Assembly (NCBI GenBank): GCA_029260015.1
Contig: JAJDEB010000036.1
Coordinates: 620,001-684,000 of the forward strand
Source of the DNA: Phycisphaerae bacterium
GTDB lineage: Bacteria > Planctomycetota > Phycisphaerae > UBA1845
Direction of reading: 5' to 3'
Length of the DNA stretch: 64,000 bases
The first letter of the stretch is position 1. Each line of letters starts with the position of its first letter. Both the position numbers and the translations under genes were made by a program. Positions 8,584 through 17,199 of this stretch are shown here, in pieces. The notes beneath the pieces were generated by a model, which was not told the origin of the DNA, searched no databases, and saw only the letters and a list, made by a program, of their open reading frames with translations.

Positions 8584-9413
8584 AAGCGTTTATTGTCGAT
8601 GCCTTCACGTCCGAAGCCTTTAACGGGAATCCCGCAGCCGTCTGTCTGGTCGAGACGGAATTGACTGAGGCGGTGATGCTGTCAATCGCGCAGGAATTTA
8701 ATCTGTCGGAGACTGCGTTTGTTCGTCCCACCAATGTGCCGGGTCGCTACTCGATCCGCTATTTCTCCCCCAAGCAGGAGATACCGCTGTGTGGACACGC
8801 GACCCTGGCGTCGGTTCGTGTGGTCTTCGCGATGAATGATCTTCAGGCGGCGACCTTTGTGACTACCAATGGCGTGGAGATAAACATGCGCGCGATCGGA
8901 GACTTGCTGGAAATGATCCTGCCTTCGTACGCGACAGTTCCTGCAGAAGCGCCCGCTGCACTCTTGTCGGCGCTCAAGATCACTTCGGTGGTAAACTCCG
9001 AATACAACGCGCAGACCAGTATCCTCCTTCTCGAAATCAAGAGCACCTGCCAGCTTGCGGCGCTCCAGCCTGATTTTCTCGCGCTGCGGCGTTCACATGA
9101 TTCGATCAATGGCGTTGTGGTTACGGCGCGGTGCTATTCCGGCGGACATGATTTTCACTCGCGGTACTTCTGGCCCTGGAGTGGAACTGATGAGGACCCC
9201 GTCACCGGTGGCACGCATACGTTCCTCGCTGGGTACTGGGCGAAGCGTTTGGGAAAGGACCGAATGAGGTCATACCAGTCGTCGCGACGCGGTGGGTCAA
9301 TGGAAGTCGAACCAAGTGAGGATGGCGTGACGATTCGGGCGTCGGCGGTCATCGTTTTCGATGGTGCCCTGCGGCCAACCGTGCTGAAAAACTTACGCGA
9401 GTTGGACCGATGA
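8580..9413 (+). CDS. PhzF-family isomerase/epimerase
   Basis: 277 residues. The family hallmarks are present: FTSEAFNGNPAAVCLV at the N-terminus, the catalytic Glu in FNLSETAFV (about 45), and the glycine-rich IPLCGHATLAS. The second half carries SGTDEDPVTGGTHTFLAGYW. Family members isomerise small acidic or amino acid-like metabolites; the link to phenazines is only by name. It overlaps both neighbours by 4 bp. Confidence 0.9.
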   Translation: MKAFIVDAFTSEAFNGNPAAVCLVETELTEAVMLSIAQEFNLSETAFVRPTNVPGRYSIRYFSPKQEIPLCGHATLASVRVVFAMNDLQAATFVTTNGVEINMRAIGDLLEMILPSYATVPAEAPAALLSALKITSVVNSEYNAQTSILLLEIKSTCQLAALQPDFLALRRSHDSINGVVVTARCYSGGHDFHSRYFWPWSGTDEDPVTGGTHTFLAGYWAKRLGKDRMRSYQSSRRGGSMEVEPSEDGVTIRASAVIVFDGALRPTVLKNLRELDR

Positions 9414-9757
9414 TCACGTGCTTCCTGCGCTACACGATCGCACCCGACAAACTCGCCGAGTTCGAGGAATACGGGGCGCGATGGATCCAACTTGTCACGC
9501 GCTTCGGTGGGCTTCACCACGGATACTACCTGCCGGCGGAAGGAGCCAGCAACATCGCACTCGCGCTTTTTTCATTTCCAAGCCTCACCGCATACGAGGA
9601 ATACAGGCGTGCTGCTGAAGAGGATCCCGATTGTAAATCTGCGTATCGACTTGCCGAGGAATCACGCTGCATTGTCAGCTACGAGCGCAGTTTTTTTCGC
9701 CCGTTGGTGAAATCAAGAGCCACTCCGTCGCTCAACCCGATCTCAGCGACCACGTAA
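9410..9757 (+). CDS. NIPSNAP-family protein
   Basis: 115 residues with a dimeric alpha-beta barrel pattern: ITCFLRYTIAPDKLAEFEEY and FGGLHHGYYLPAEG followed by ALALFSFPSLTAYEEYRR. Such small proteins are often found next to GNAT or PhzF genes; the function is unknown. The start overlaps the phzF-like stop (ATGA). Last gene of the operon; 114 bp of non-coding sequence separate it from the convergent selenoprotein gene. Confidence 0.82.
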   Translation: MITCFLRYTIAPDKLAEFEEYGARWIQLVTRFGGLHHGYYLPAEGASNIALALFSFPSLTAYEEYRRAAEEDPDCKSAYRLAEESRCIVSYERSFFRPLVKSRATPSLNPISATT

Positions 9758-9871
9758 CAACAAACGTGATGTCGTGATTGTCGAACGATAGAACAGTCTC
9801 ATGCCCGCCGAAGCGGCAATCGATCCTGTCGATAGTTGATTCTGTCGATCTAGAGCGCGACCTTCGGTGCG

Positions 9872-10426
9872 TCAATCCTGTTTCTTAACTTGCTCTTGAA
9901 GACCGACTCGAACGAATGACTCAAGGTCTGGTTTATCTGAGATGGTTTTTGCCCTGAAACTATTTAGGATTCTGTTCTTGTGTACGAGAAACGCGCCCGG
10001 CATCTGTCGTACATCCCCCTTCGGACGACGCGGCAGGTGGCCGGCTAAACTCGCTTTGATTCCACACGCCCAGACTTTCGGTGCGAGCATCGCCCCTGCG
10101 CCGCCCCGCTCGAGCCCGAACGCCTCGTACAGTTTGCGGTCTGGATCGCTGACGCGTGATGCGTTCTCCAGCCCATGCTCGGCCATCAGCGGTGCGGCTA
10201 CGGATTCGTCGACCATGTGGACCAACACGACGCGCGCACCGGCGCTGTTGACTGCATTCATCTTGGCTGAGACCTCAGCCAGTGCCTCATGGCAAAACAT
10301 TCAGCCCATGTGCCGCAGAAATATCAGCAGAACGGGTGAACTGTCCGAGAGTTTGGCAATCGACTCGTTGTTTTGATCGCAGTATTGTTTCAGCAGTTGT
10401 TCGATCGCGGTCTTGTCAGTTGACAT
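9872..10426 (-). CDS. Selenoprotein: peroxiredoxin/thioredoxin-like (SelU/SelL, AhpC-TSA_2 type) with Sec at codon 42
   Basis: 184 codons read through an in-frame TGA at 10303-10301. Around it the protein reads LIFLRHMG-U-MFCHEALAEVS, so Sec42 and Cys45 form a U-x-x-C redox motif where Cys homologues of this family have FLRHxGCxFCRE. After the TGA the frame continues uninterrupted with the usual family pattern (LYEAFGLERGG, QMPGAFLV). The start is ATG 10426 with TGAGG five to six bases upstream. A SECIS-like hairpin follows the TGA at bacterial spacing (separate entry). The gene lies 59 bp after lysJ on the same strand. It is expected to be a thiol/selenol oxidoreductase; the substrate is unknown. 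Conventional annotation would split it or call it a pseudogene. Confidence 0.85.
10264..10281 (-). promoter_or_regulatory. Bacterial SECIS hairpin
   Basis: On the minus strand TGGCTGA-GGTC-TCAGCCA forms a perfect 7-bp stem with a GGUC apical loop. The loop begins 26 bases after the UGA, inside the 16-37 base range of known bacterial SECIS elements, and has G in its first two positions as their consensus requires. It should bind SelB during Sec insertion. Confidence 0.8.
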
Positions 10427-10485
10427 GACAACCTCAGTTTCATTTCTTTGAAAACAAAGCATAGCCATCAAGCGGATCGCGCCCA

Positions 10486-11649
10486 TCAAGTAAAGCAACT
10501 GGTCAATCGCTCTTCCAGGTGGGTGATTTCCTCTTGCGTAATCGTGAGCGGTGGAAGCAAACGAATAACCGTTGCGCCCGTAGGCAATGTGATGACGCCC
10601 TCTTCAAGTAACTGCATGACGAATGGCCTGGCTTTTGTCCGCAGTTCGATACCAATCATCAAACCGACGCCGCGAATCTCGCGAACTCTGCTCAGGTTGG
10701 CGTCGTTCAATCGAGTCACGAGTTGCGAACCAAGGCTAGCGGCGTTCTCGTCGAGTTTGTTGGCGACCATGTATTCGATCGCAGCGTTGGCAGCCGCACA
10801 ACAAATCGGGTTGCCGCCAAATGTCGAACCGTGCGAACCGATTGACACCTCGACCTTCTGACCACAGATGACCGCCCCCATCGGTAGTCCGCCCGCAATC
10901 GCTTTGGCGACACACATCATGTCCGGAATGACCTCGGCATGCATGCTGGCGAACATTTTTCCCGTACGGCAGAAACCGGTCTGGATTTCGTCGAAGATGA
11001 GCAGCGCACCGGACTTGTCGCAGATGTTGCGAGCGGCTTGCAAATAGTCGTGGTCACCAACGTACACCCCGCCTTCGCCCAATACGGGTTCGAGGATCAC
11101 AGCCGCGGTTTCGTTGGTGACCGCGGCACCCAGTGCTTCGATGTTGTTATATGGCGTGAATTCAAAGCCTGGCACCAGTGGTTCGAAGCTGTCCTTGTAC
11201 GCTTTGCTAAACGTAGCGCTTAGAGCGCCCATCGTGCGGCCATGAAATGATCGGTTGGCACAAACGAATTTCGTTCGCCCCGTCGTCGCGCGTGCGAATT
11301 TGATTGCGGCTTCGATGGCTTCAGCGCCGGAGTTGCAGAGAAATGATCGATTTAAACCGTCAGGCGTGATCGATGCAAGCTTCTCAAGGAGTTGCGCTTT
11401 GGCGTCGTTGTAATAGGTGCCCGGACAGGTGATGAGTTTTTCTGCTTGGCGCTGAATGGCTTCGACGACGGCTGTGTTACAGTGACCGACATTGACGACG
11501 CCATGACCAGCCGCACAGTCGAGGTATTCCTTACCGGTATCATCCCAGACGCGACACCCTTCGCCTCGCACAAACGTGATATCGCGCTTGGGGTAGACGT
11601 CAAACTCATAGCGTTGCTGAATCTGCTGATAGTCGGTGGCCGTATTCAT
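10486..11649 (-). CDS. lysJ: LysW-aminoadipate semialdehyde (or LysW-glutamate semialdehyde) aminotransferase LysJ
   Basis: 387-residue class III, PLP-dependent aminotransferase of the ArgD/LysJ type. [30 protein letters not shown] and [11 protein letters not shown] are family motifs; the PLP lysine is in [15 protein letters not shown], after [15 protein letters not shown]. It aminates the carrier-bound semialdehyde made by LysY. The start overlaps the lysZ stop (ATGA). Taken alone it could be ArgD; the LysW operon decides the call. Confidence 0.92.
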   Translation of the reverse strand: MNTATDYQQIQQRYEFDVYPKRDITFVRGEGCRVWDDTGKEYLDCAAGHGVVNVGHCNTAVVEAIQRQAEKLITCPGTYYNDAKAQLLEKLASITPDGLNRSFLCNSGAEAIEAAIKFARATTGRTKFVCANRSFHGRTMGALSATFSKAYKDSFEPLVPGFEFTPYNNIEALGAAVTNETAAVILEPVLGEGGVYVGDHDYLQAARNICDKSGALLIFDEIQTGFCRTGKMFASMHAEVIPDMMCVAKAIAGGLPMGAVICGQKVEVSIGSHGSTFGGNPICCAAANAAIEYMVANKLDENAASLGSQLVTRLNDANLSRVREIRGVGLMIGIELRTKARPFVMQLLEEGVITLPTGATVIRLLPPLTITQEEITHLEERLTSCFT

Positions 11650-12452
11650 GGGCGAATCACCGTGCCCTTTCCGTCTAGCGCTGCATCAATGGGCGCTTCA
11701 ATCCGCGCGTCGGCAAACACCACTTCGCCAACCCCCATATCGATCGCCTCTACCGCGCCCATCACTTTCTTGCGCATCCGCCCCTTTGCGAATGCCTCAA
11801 ACGCTTCGACATTGCCGCGCTCGATCAGTGGGATCAGCGAGTTTTCGTCGGCAACGTCACGAAGCAGGCCCGGCACATTTGAAAGGATCACCAGTTTCTC
11901 AGCCCCGACCGCCGCCGCAATCTCGGCAGCCGCCCGGTCACCGTCCACGTTGACCGGTTCAAATTCTTCGCTAAGCGCTGGCGGGCTGATCAGCGGAACG
12001 TATCCCGCACCCGTCAACATCTGCAAGAGTTCGCGGTTGACTGATTCAATCTTGCCGGAATAGTCGTCCCGGATGAGTATCTTCCTGCCGTCTTCAACAG
12101 CGCGGATCGCCTTCTTGCGTGTGGCAGACATCAGCCCACCATCCACACCGGACATTCCGATTGCATTGACGCCGCATTGTCGCGCTAGCGCGGTCAGCGT
12201 TGTGTTCACCTTCCCGCAGTAGGCCATCGTAAAAGCTTCCATCGTCGCCACATCGGTGTAGCGACTTTCATAACCCGATACCGAAGTAATCATGCGCTGC
12301 GGCAAATCCAATCGCTCGCACAGTTCCTTCATCTCGTGATTCGCACCGTGTACCACGATGGCCTGTGTGCCGCTGGCGATCAGTTTTGCCAGATTTTCAA
12401 AGACGGCTCGGTGGTTGATCCCCTCCCCGCCGCCGATCTTGATGACAATCAT
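11646..12452 (-). CDS. lysZ: [LysW]-aminoadipate/glutamate kinase LysZ
   Basis: 268 residues, amino acid kinase family. MIVIKIGGGEG holds the nucleotide-binding lysine, followed by VVHGANHEMKELCERL, SVSGYESRYTD and IGMSGVDGGLM; the Gly-rich and SGYESRYTD motifs separate LysZ from ordinary ArgB. It phosphorylates the side-chain carboxylate of the LysW-attached substrate. The ATG at 12452 is chosen because it overlaps the amidotransferase stop (ATGA) and matches the family N-terminus; upstream in-frame starts lie inside the previous gene. Confidence 0.93.
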   Translation of the reverse strand: MIVIKIGGGEGINHRAVFENLAKLIASGTQAIVVHGANHEMKELCERLDLPQRMITSVSGYESRYTDVATMEAFTMAYCGKVNTTLTALARQCGVNAIGMSGVDGGLMSATRKKAIRAVEDGRKILIRDDYSGKIESVNRELLQMLTGAGYVPLISPPALSEEFEPVNVDGDRAAAEIAAAVGAEKLVILSNVPGLLRDVADENSLIPLIERGNVEAFEAFAKGRMRKKVMGAVEAIDMGVGEVVFADARIEAPIDAALDGKGTVIRP

Positions 12453-13090
12453 GTCAGCACCTTGAAACTTCTGTTGGCAAATGGCCGCCAATCATCGAAC
12501 AAGTCATACGCCTCGGAGCAAACGGCAAACCCGTTGGCGTCAAACCGAAACTGCATCGTGTAATACTCCGGATCATCATTATACAGCGACCCCACGAATG
12601 CGCCGTCCGCGCTGCCCATGACGACGTTCATCGCCCGAACATTTTCGCTGCGTTTCTCGATCACGCCAAACGCCCGGCGCATCGCTTCTTCCTTATTGCC
12701 GTGGTCGAAACGCTTGATGTAGTTGAATATTTTTTCAGCGCCGATGCGTCCCTCTTCTTTAATACGCACGCCATGCAACTCACCATTAAACACGAAAACG
12801 TTGGGACCATCGCAAAATGGCATGTTGTTTTCAACCGCGACGCCTTCATCTCGAAACGCGCTTCTGGCATGAGCGATGATAAAGGTCGATTGATCGAACA
12901 CGCGGAGATCATCTTCCCAGATCGGTTTGATGTCGTGGTAAAGCTTCCATTGTCCGCCACTATCAAGCGTCGCACAGCCCCAACCGTGGCCTTGATATTC
13001 TTTGCTACGTCGCGAAAGCTCGGCGAAGGCGTTCAAGTGCGGTTGCGGGTCGAACGGCTGAACGGACTTGATGGCGAGTAGGCGACACAT
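12449..13090 (-). CDS. Class II (Ntn) glutamine amidotransferase-like protein inside the LysW operon; candidate LysW C-terminal deamidase
   Basis: 213 residues beginning MCRLLAIKS, so Cys2 becomes the N-terminal nucleophile after Met removal, as in YafJ/EgtC-type class II amidotransferases. Other family motifs are present: GHGWGCATL, FIIAHARSAF, VENNMPF and FVFNGELHGV (oxyanion and glutamine-binding residues). There is no synthase domain, so alone it would hydrolyse a glutamine amide or gamma-glutamyl bond. It is packed between lysY (3-bp gap) and lysZ (ATGA overlap), so it is a true operon member. LysW in this operon ends in Gln instead of the usual Glu, which makes conversion of that Gln to Glu a plausible job. 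This role is inference; a general glutaminase-like function is the alternative. Confidence 0.85.
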   Translation of the reverse strand: MCRLLAIKSVQPFDPQPHLNAFAELSRRSKEYQGHGWGCATLDSGGQWKLYHDIKPIWEDDLRVFDQSTFIIAHARSAFRDEGVAVENNMPFCDGPNVFVFNGELHGVRIKEEGRIGAEKIFNYIKRFDHGNKEEAMRRAFGVIEKRSENVRAMNVVMGSADGAFVGSLYNDDPEYYTMQFRFDANGFAVCSEAYDLFDDWRPFANRSFKVLT

Positions 13091-13093
13091 GAT

Positions 13094-14137
13094 TTACGGA
13101 TGCAAACCGGGAAACTCAAGTCCGGTCCGCTCATCGAATCCGCACATGATATTAAGCGCCTGAACAGCTTGGCCAGCCGCCCCCTTCATCAAATTGTCGA
13201 TCGCACTGATAATCACCAAACGCCTGGAATGCGGATCGCGCACGAAACCGACGTCGCAATAATTCGTCCCAGCCACCAGCTTCGGTTCCGGCAATCGGTA
13301 CAATCCGTCGCGATCTTTGACGATGCGCAAAAACGGTTCGTTTGCGTACGCCTCGCGAAAAACCTTCCAGATGTCTTTCTCTGCCAAGTCGTCTTTTAGA
13401 GCCACATGGCAAGTCGCCAGCACACCGCGCACCATTTCGATCGAAGTGGCTGACATGCCCACTTGAACGGAACCGTTGAATGCCAGTTCCTGCTCAATCT
13501 CACCAGTATGGCGATGGCCAACCGGCATGAACGATCGCACGCAACCGGCTCGCTCCGGATGATGCGACGCGGGCGAAACGCTTTGCCCGCCCTCGCTCGA
13601 ACCGACCTTGACCTCGATCACTGTGCGATCGCTCTCGATGATTCCGGCTCGTGCAACGGGAAACATCGCCAAAATCGACGCCGTCGCATTGCAGCCAGCC
13701 GACGAAACCCACTTTGCTTCGCGCATCTGTTCGCGATGAAGCTCCGGAATGCCATACACAAACTCACGAAGCAGATCAGGACGCGAATGCTCTTTGCCAT
13801 ACCATTTGTTGTAAGCGGCTGGATCGTTTAAGCGAAAGTCGGCACTGAGATCGATGATGCGATCGGCGAGCTTGGTGAATGCGTCGATCCGGGCGATACC
13901 CTCACCATGTGGCAGGCACGCCAATAGCACGTCGCACGATTCAAGTTCATCGAGCTTGCAAAACGACAGGTCCGTACTGCCGCGAAGATTCGGATGCAAC
14001 CGCGTCACCCGCGTCGTCGCATTACGCTCCGAACTGACCTGCTTAACAGTCACCTCGGGATGAGACAGCAGCAGGCGAAGTGCTTCTCCGCCGGCATATC
14101 CGCTACCGCCTGCAATCGAAACGCTTAGCTTGCTCAT
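13094..14137 (-). CDS. lysY: [LysW]-aminoadipyl/glutamyl phosphate reductase LysY
   Basis: 347 residues, ArgC-like NADPH-dependent reductase. The Rossmann start is [16 protein letters not shown]; the catalytic Cys is in [13 protein letters not shown] (about 150), the LysY form of the site, where ArgC has [27 protein letters not shown] and [15 protein letters not shown] are further conserved blocks. It reduces the carrier-bound acyl phosphate to the semialdehyde. The start overlaps the lysX stop. Confidence 0.93.
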   Translation of the reverse strand: MSKLSVSIAGGSGYAGGEALRLLLSHPEVTVKQVSSERNATTRVTRLHPNLRGSTDLSFCKLDELESCDVLLACLPHGEGIARIDAFTKLADRIIDLSADFRLNDPAAYNKWYGKEHSRPDLLREFVYGIPELHREQMREAKWVSSAGCNATASILAMFPVARAGIIESDRTVIEVKVGSSEGGQSVSPASHHPERAGCVRSFMPVGHRHTGEIEQELAFNGSVQVGMSATSIEMVRGVLATCHVALKDDLAEKDIWKVFREAYANEPFLRIVKDRDGLYRLPEPKLVAGTNYCDVGFVRDPHSRRLVIISAIDNLMKGAAGQAVQALNIMCGFDERTGLEFPGLHP

Positions 14138-14988
14138 TGCTTATGCTGCCGTCCGACGCCCACGACGTGCTCGGCGATGATTCCGGGGATGTCAACACCG
14201 GTGACGGTGACACTGTTTCTGAATTCCATCGTGTAATTAACTTCGTTCACCAATAGTCCGTCGTTGGTTTCAAAGAGGTCTAACGCGACAACGCTACCAT
14301 TGACGGCTCGTGCGCCGCGCAGCGATATGTCGCGAAGTTCGTCGGTCACCTCGCACTTGGACGTTCGAGCGCCGCGGGCGGTATTGGTGATCCAGTGTTC
14401 GCTTTCGCGATAGATCGCGGCGATGCATTCGTCACCGACGACGAAGCTGCGAATGTCGCGCCCCTGCTTCTCGATGTATTCCTGCATATAGAAAATCGAA
14501 TGGTGGTAGCTGCCCAGAACGGTCTTGTGTTCAAGAACCGTTTCAGCCGCATCCGGATCGTTGACTTTGGAAAGCAATCGCCCCCACGAACCGACTGCCG
14601 GTTTGAGAACGGCTGGGTACCCGAGATCCTCAAGCGCCTTCATCGCCGACTCCTCGGTGAACGCCACATTGACCCGCGGCTGAGGGACGCCTTGACAATG
14701 CAGCGCTGCCGACGTTTGCAGTTTGTCACCGCAAACCGACGCCACCTGAGCCGTGTTGACGCATGGAATGCCTGCCGCTTCAAACAAAATCAAGGCATGC
14801 AGCGCCCGCGAATGGTTGATACATCGCTCGACGACCACATCCACATCGAAATGATCTCGCCCCAGACGAAACACAAGATCGCGCACGTCGATCATTTTCA
14901 ACTCGACATCGGATCGATCCGAAAACGCTTTCAAAAGCATCTTCTCTTCCGGGCGAATGAGCGTGTGCAGAAATCCGACTTTCACCAT
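14134..14988 (-). CDS. lysX: LysW ligase LysX (ATP-grasp)
   Basis: 284 residues with the ATP-grasp pattern: [52 protein letters not shown] and [17 protein letters not shown], then [14 protein letters not shown]. It joins the alpha-amino group of alpha-aminoadipate (LysX) or glutamate (ArgX) to the C-terminal glutamate of LysW. The overall pattern is closest to LysX of Thermus; the substrate is not certain from sequence. The gene begins 3 bp after lysW. The ligase would need a C-terminal Glu, while LysW here is encoded with Gln. Confidence 0.92.
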   Translation of the reverse strand: MVKVGFLHTLIRPEEKMLLKAFSDRSDVELKMIDVRDLVFRLGRDHFDVDVVVERCINHSRALHALILFEAAGIPCVNTAQVASVCGDKLQTSAALHCQGVPQPRVNVAFTEESAMKALEDLGYPAVLKPAVGSWGRLLSKVNDPDAAETVLEHKTVLGSYHHSIFYMQEYIEKQGRDIRSFVVGDECIAAIYRESEHWITNTARGARTSKCEVTDELRDISLRGARAVNGSVVALDLFETNDGLLVNEVNYTMEFRNSVTVTGVDIPGIIAEHVVGVGRQHKQ

Positions 14989-14991
14989 CGG

Positions 14992-15156
14992 TTACTGCCC
15001 CCAATCTTCCTGCTCGGTCGGCGCTTCAGCCAACTCAACAGGATCGACGCCGACAACTTCCAATTCCGTTCCGCAGTCCTTGCACTCGATGAGCTCGCCC
15101 TTAATCGTCGACGCGTCAACAGTGACTTCGGCTGCACAAATCACACATTCAGGCAC
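14992..15156 (-). CDS. lysW: Amino-group carrier protein LysW, encoded with C-terminal EDWGQ
   Basis: 54 residues from a GTG at 15156, chosen because GGAGG lies eight bases upstream and the product MPECVICAAEV matches the family N-terminus; an upstream ATG (15171) lies before the ribosome site. CVIC and CKDC form the zinc finger (Cys4). ELEVVGVDPVEL and the acidic tail are typical. The last five codons read GAA GAT TGG GGG CAG: EDWGQ, whereas known LysW proteins end EDWGE and use that Glu side chain as attachment point. It is the first gene of the operon. Unless deamidated, the encoded terminus should not be a LysX substrate. Confidence 0.95.
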   Translation of the reverse strand: MPECVICAAEVTVDASTIKGELIECKDCGTELEVVGVDPVELAEAPTEQEDWGQ

Positions 15157-15356
15157 GGTTATAGCCTCCATTTGAATCAACCATTTCCGCCAAATCCGTC
15201 CTTGGCTCGCTCAGATTCGAGAAAGATAGCAAGCTCATGGCAATCTGTCTCGCAAACTTTGATCTGGTTATAAATTCATGACGCGTATTCGCAATAGCCA
15301 GACACACTTCATTGCCCGAGCGACTCAGTTGTGAGTTTTGTTCGAATGTCTGAAAC

Positions 15357-15430
15357 GGGCGACCGACGGGAATCGAACCCGTACCCTCGCGTTCACAGCG
15401 CGATGCTCTCACCGTTGAGCTACAGCCACC
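15357..15430 (-). tRNA. tRNA-His(GUG)
   Basis: Complete cloverleaf on the minus strand. Anticodon loop CTGTGAA gives anticodon GTG. The extra G-1 typical of tRNA-His is present at 15430 and pairs with C73. T-arm ACGGG-TTCGATT-CCCGT. The acceptor stem has three G-T wobble pairs. CCA is not encoded. Confidence 0.93.
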
Positions 15431-15509
15431 ATAAACGCCAGCCGACACGACTTACATATGGGTCGTATCGACCGGCGGGTTCGTTCAACAAGGCCACTAC
15501 TATTCCGCG

Positions 15510-16643
15510 TCAACCATCGTCGTTGGCCCTGCTTCCGACGAGACTACGCACTTGGCTCGATAGGTCACCGTTACCGAACACGAAGGTCGATCGCGTTCCC
15601 GCCAGAACTTCAGCGAGCTGCTCCATTTCCTTCATGCGAGCCAGCGTTGGGTTCTCCGCCAGCAGCTTAGCCGTGTTGGCTTGACTGCGCGCTGCTGCCG
15701 TCTCCTCACGCCGACGAATCAAGTTCGCCTGCGCCGACTTCTCGGCTTCGATGACCTGGTTCAAGATCGTCTTCATCTCGCCCGGCAAGATGATATCCTT
15801 CAAACCGACGCTCTTGATCGCCACACCGAAATCGGTCGCACGGGCGGCCAGCGCACTTCGCACCTCACCGCTGACAGACTCCTTGTCGGCCAGCAACGCA
15901 TCGAGCGTCCTCGTACCGACCGCGGCTCGGAGAAATAACTGCGCCTCGCGATACAGCGCCTGCGCATGATCGCTGACCACCGTTACCGCCAACAGCGAAT
16001 CAACCACCTGATACGCCACCAGCAAATTAACTCGCAGCGTGACCTTGTCCCTGGTCATGATTTCCTGACCGGCGACATCTGCCACCTGCTCGCGACGGTC
16101 GATCGCCTTCCACGTCACCTGCCCGACGTTATTCCAGAAAACGTGACGCCCCTTGCCGAGCGTCTCGACAATTTTTCCATCCTTGATCAAGAGAGCGTCT
16201 TCGTGTTCATCCACGTTGACACCCTTGAGCCACTTCGAGCTACCGGCAAACGCTACGATCGTTTCAAGCTTTGGGTGATCAAAGTGCAGATTACCCGTGT
16301 CAAAGACTTCGACTTCAAGCTTGTATGGATCGTTCCAGAACGCGTGGCGCCCCGGACCGACGATGTACGCCAGGCGGCCATCCTTCCAAACGATCGCTCG
16401 CTCATGGTCAGCCACTTCGACGATCTGTAACGCACTGCGCACCGCGGTGTCCTTGACCAAGAGGTCAAGCAGCTTGTGCTCAAACTTCGTGTCGAGCGTG
16501 CTGACCGTTTCGATGCGCTTCCGGCGAGCGCTCCACAGTCGACTCCACAACCGATACTCACCCGGTTCCAGGAGTCGCACGAAGTCGCCGTGTCGATACA
16601 GCAATCCCTTTTCATACGTCTTGATTCGCGTTAGTCCGAACAT
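15510..16643 (-). CDS. Slipin-family (SPFH/band 7) protein
   Basis: 377 residues. Band-7 core: REQVADVAGQEIMTRDKVTLRVNL (central part), AVGTRTLDALLADKE, VKSVGLKDIILPGEMKTIL-like segment and a coiled-coil EAEKSAQANLIRRREETAAARSQ. The N-terminal ~150 residues hold repeated beta-rich units (YEKGLLYRHGDFVRLLEPGEYRLW; ALLIKDGKIVETLGKGRHVFW) instead of a membrane helix, as in other bacterial slipins of this type. As I recall, slipin genes occur near RtcB/RtcR RNA-repair genes in other bacteria; here it is downstream of that operon on the same strand, though separated by about 480 bp with repeats. Confidence 0.85.
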   Translation of the reverse strand: MFGLTRIKTYEKGLLYRHGDFVRLLEPGEYRLWSRLWSARRKRIETVSTLDTKFEHKLLDLLVKDTAVRSALQIVEVADHERAIVWKDGRLAYIVGPGRHAFWNDPYKLEVEVFDTGNLHFDHPKLETIVAFAGSSKWLKGVNVDEHEDALLIKDGKIVETLGKGRHVFWNNVGQVTWKAIDRREQVADVAGQEIMTRDKVTLRVNLLVAYQVVDSLLAVTVVSDHAQALYREAQLFLRAAVGTRTLDALLADKESVSGEVRSALAARATDFGVAIKSVGLKDIILPGEMKTILNQVIEAEKSAQANLIRRREETAAARSQANTAKLLAENPTLARMKEMEQLAEVLAGTRSTFVFGNGDLSSQVRSLVGSRANDDG

Positions 16644-16671
16644 GATCGAACCACTTCCTTTCTACCGCTGC

Positions 16672-16739
16672 ATGTAGGGTGGGCCATGCCCACCATGTCG
16701 TAATGATCCAAACGGCGGTCGGCACGGCCCACCCTACAT
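16672..16739. repeat. Palindromic intergenic repeat (GTAGGGTGGGCC type)
   Basis: ATGTAGGGTGGGCC (16672-16685) and its reverse complement (16726-16739) flank a 40-base middle that holds a smaller palindrome (GGGCCATGCCC). It lies upstream of slipin. It resembles the other palindromes of this window and is probably a REP-like element. Confidence 0.7.
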
Positions 16740-17123
16740 CGCTACTATGCAGCTACACTCCGTTCTCTTTACCTAATATTACCCTCGCCACACTAACTGG
16801 CGATGACTACCAGAGGCAAGTTGCAGGGCAATCATGCCAACCGATCCCGCATCCGCAGCGGAGTCGAGTTTGAGATGCGCCCGTCTCGTTTCAACCATAC
16901 CCCGTTGGCGTACAACATTGCCCGAGGTACTGGCATAAACGAGTGAGGCCCATCGGTATCTACCCGACTGCGAAGCCGCTTCGTCGGTGCCATAGGTTCC
17001 GCATGCGATCGATACCGCACACGTTCGATTAAGGCGATGCGCTGCCATCAATCAACAAGCCACCGGCTGACCGGTTGGAAGATTGCTCCCACAACTTGCG
17101 CCAAGGTGCGGCGGTTAAGCCGC
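16740..17123. other. Non-coding gap between tRNA-like elements and slipin
   Basis: About 380 bp. The reading frames here have no recognisable motif, ribosome site or homology pattern. A short hairpin (GCGGCGGTTAAGCCGC, 17108-17123) lies directly after the tRNA-like element and might help end transcription, but no T-run follows on the minus strand. Confidence 0.5.
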
Positions 17124-17199
17124 TGGAGTTGGGGCGGGATTCGAACCCGCTACACCACGATCCTAAATCGTGCGCTCTAACCAAATGAGCTACCCATTG
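17124..17199 (-). ncRNA. tRNA-like element A, anticodon UAG, short variable loop, unpaired acceptor
   Basis: D-arm GCTC-ATTTGGTTA-GAGC, anticodon arm CACGA-TTTAGGA-TCGTG (anticodon UAG, Leu CUA codon) and T-arm GCGGG-TTCGAAT-CCCGC are perfect. The variable loop is only five bases (GTGTA), whereas Leu tRNAs have a long arm. The acceptor strands CAATGGG and CCCAACT pair in just four of seven positions, and CCA follows at once without a normal discriminator. Its first bases overlap the CCA of element B. It is therefore a tRNA-derived element or degenerate tRNA and not a standard tRNA-Leu. It lies 188 bp beyond rtcA's stop on the same strand. Confidence 0.6.

Noticed and set aside
16779..17051. 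90-codon frame on the minus strand in the gap before slipin
   Set aside because: No recognisable domain, no ribosome site, odd composition; a remnant or chance frame cannot be told apart.
17124..17199. tRNA-like element A as an amber suppressor
   Set aside because: The anticodon 5'-UAG-3' reads CUA (Leu). An amber suppressor would need CUA as anticodon.
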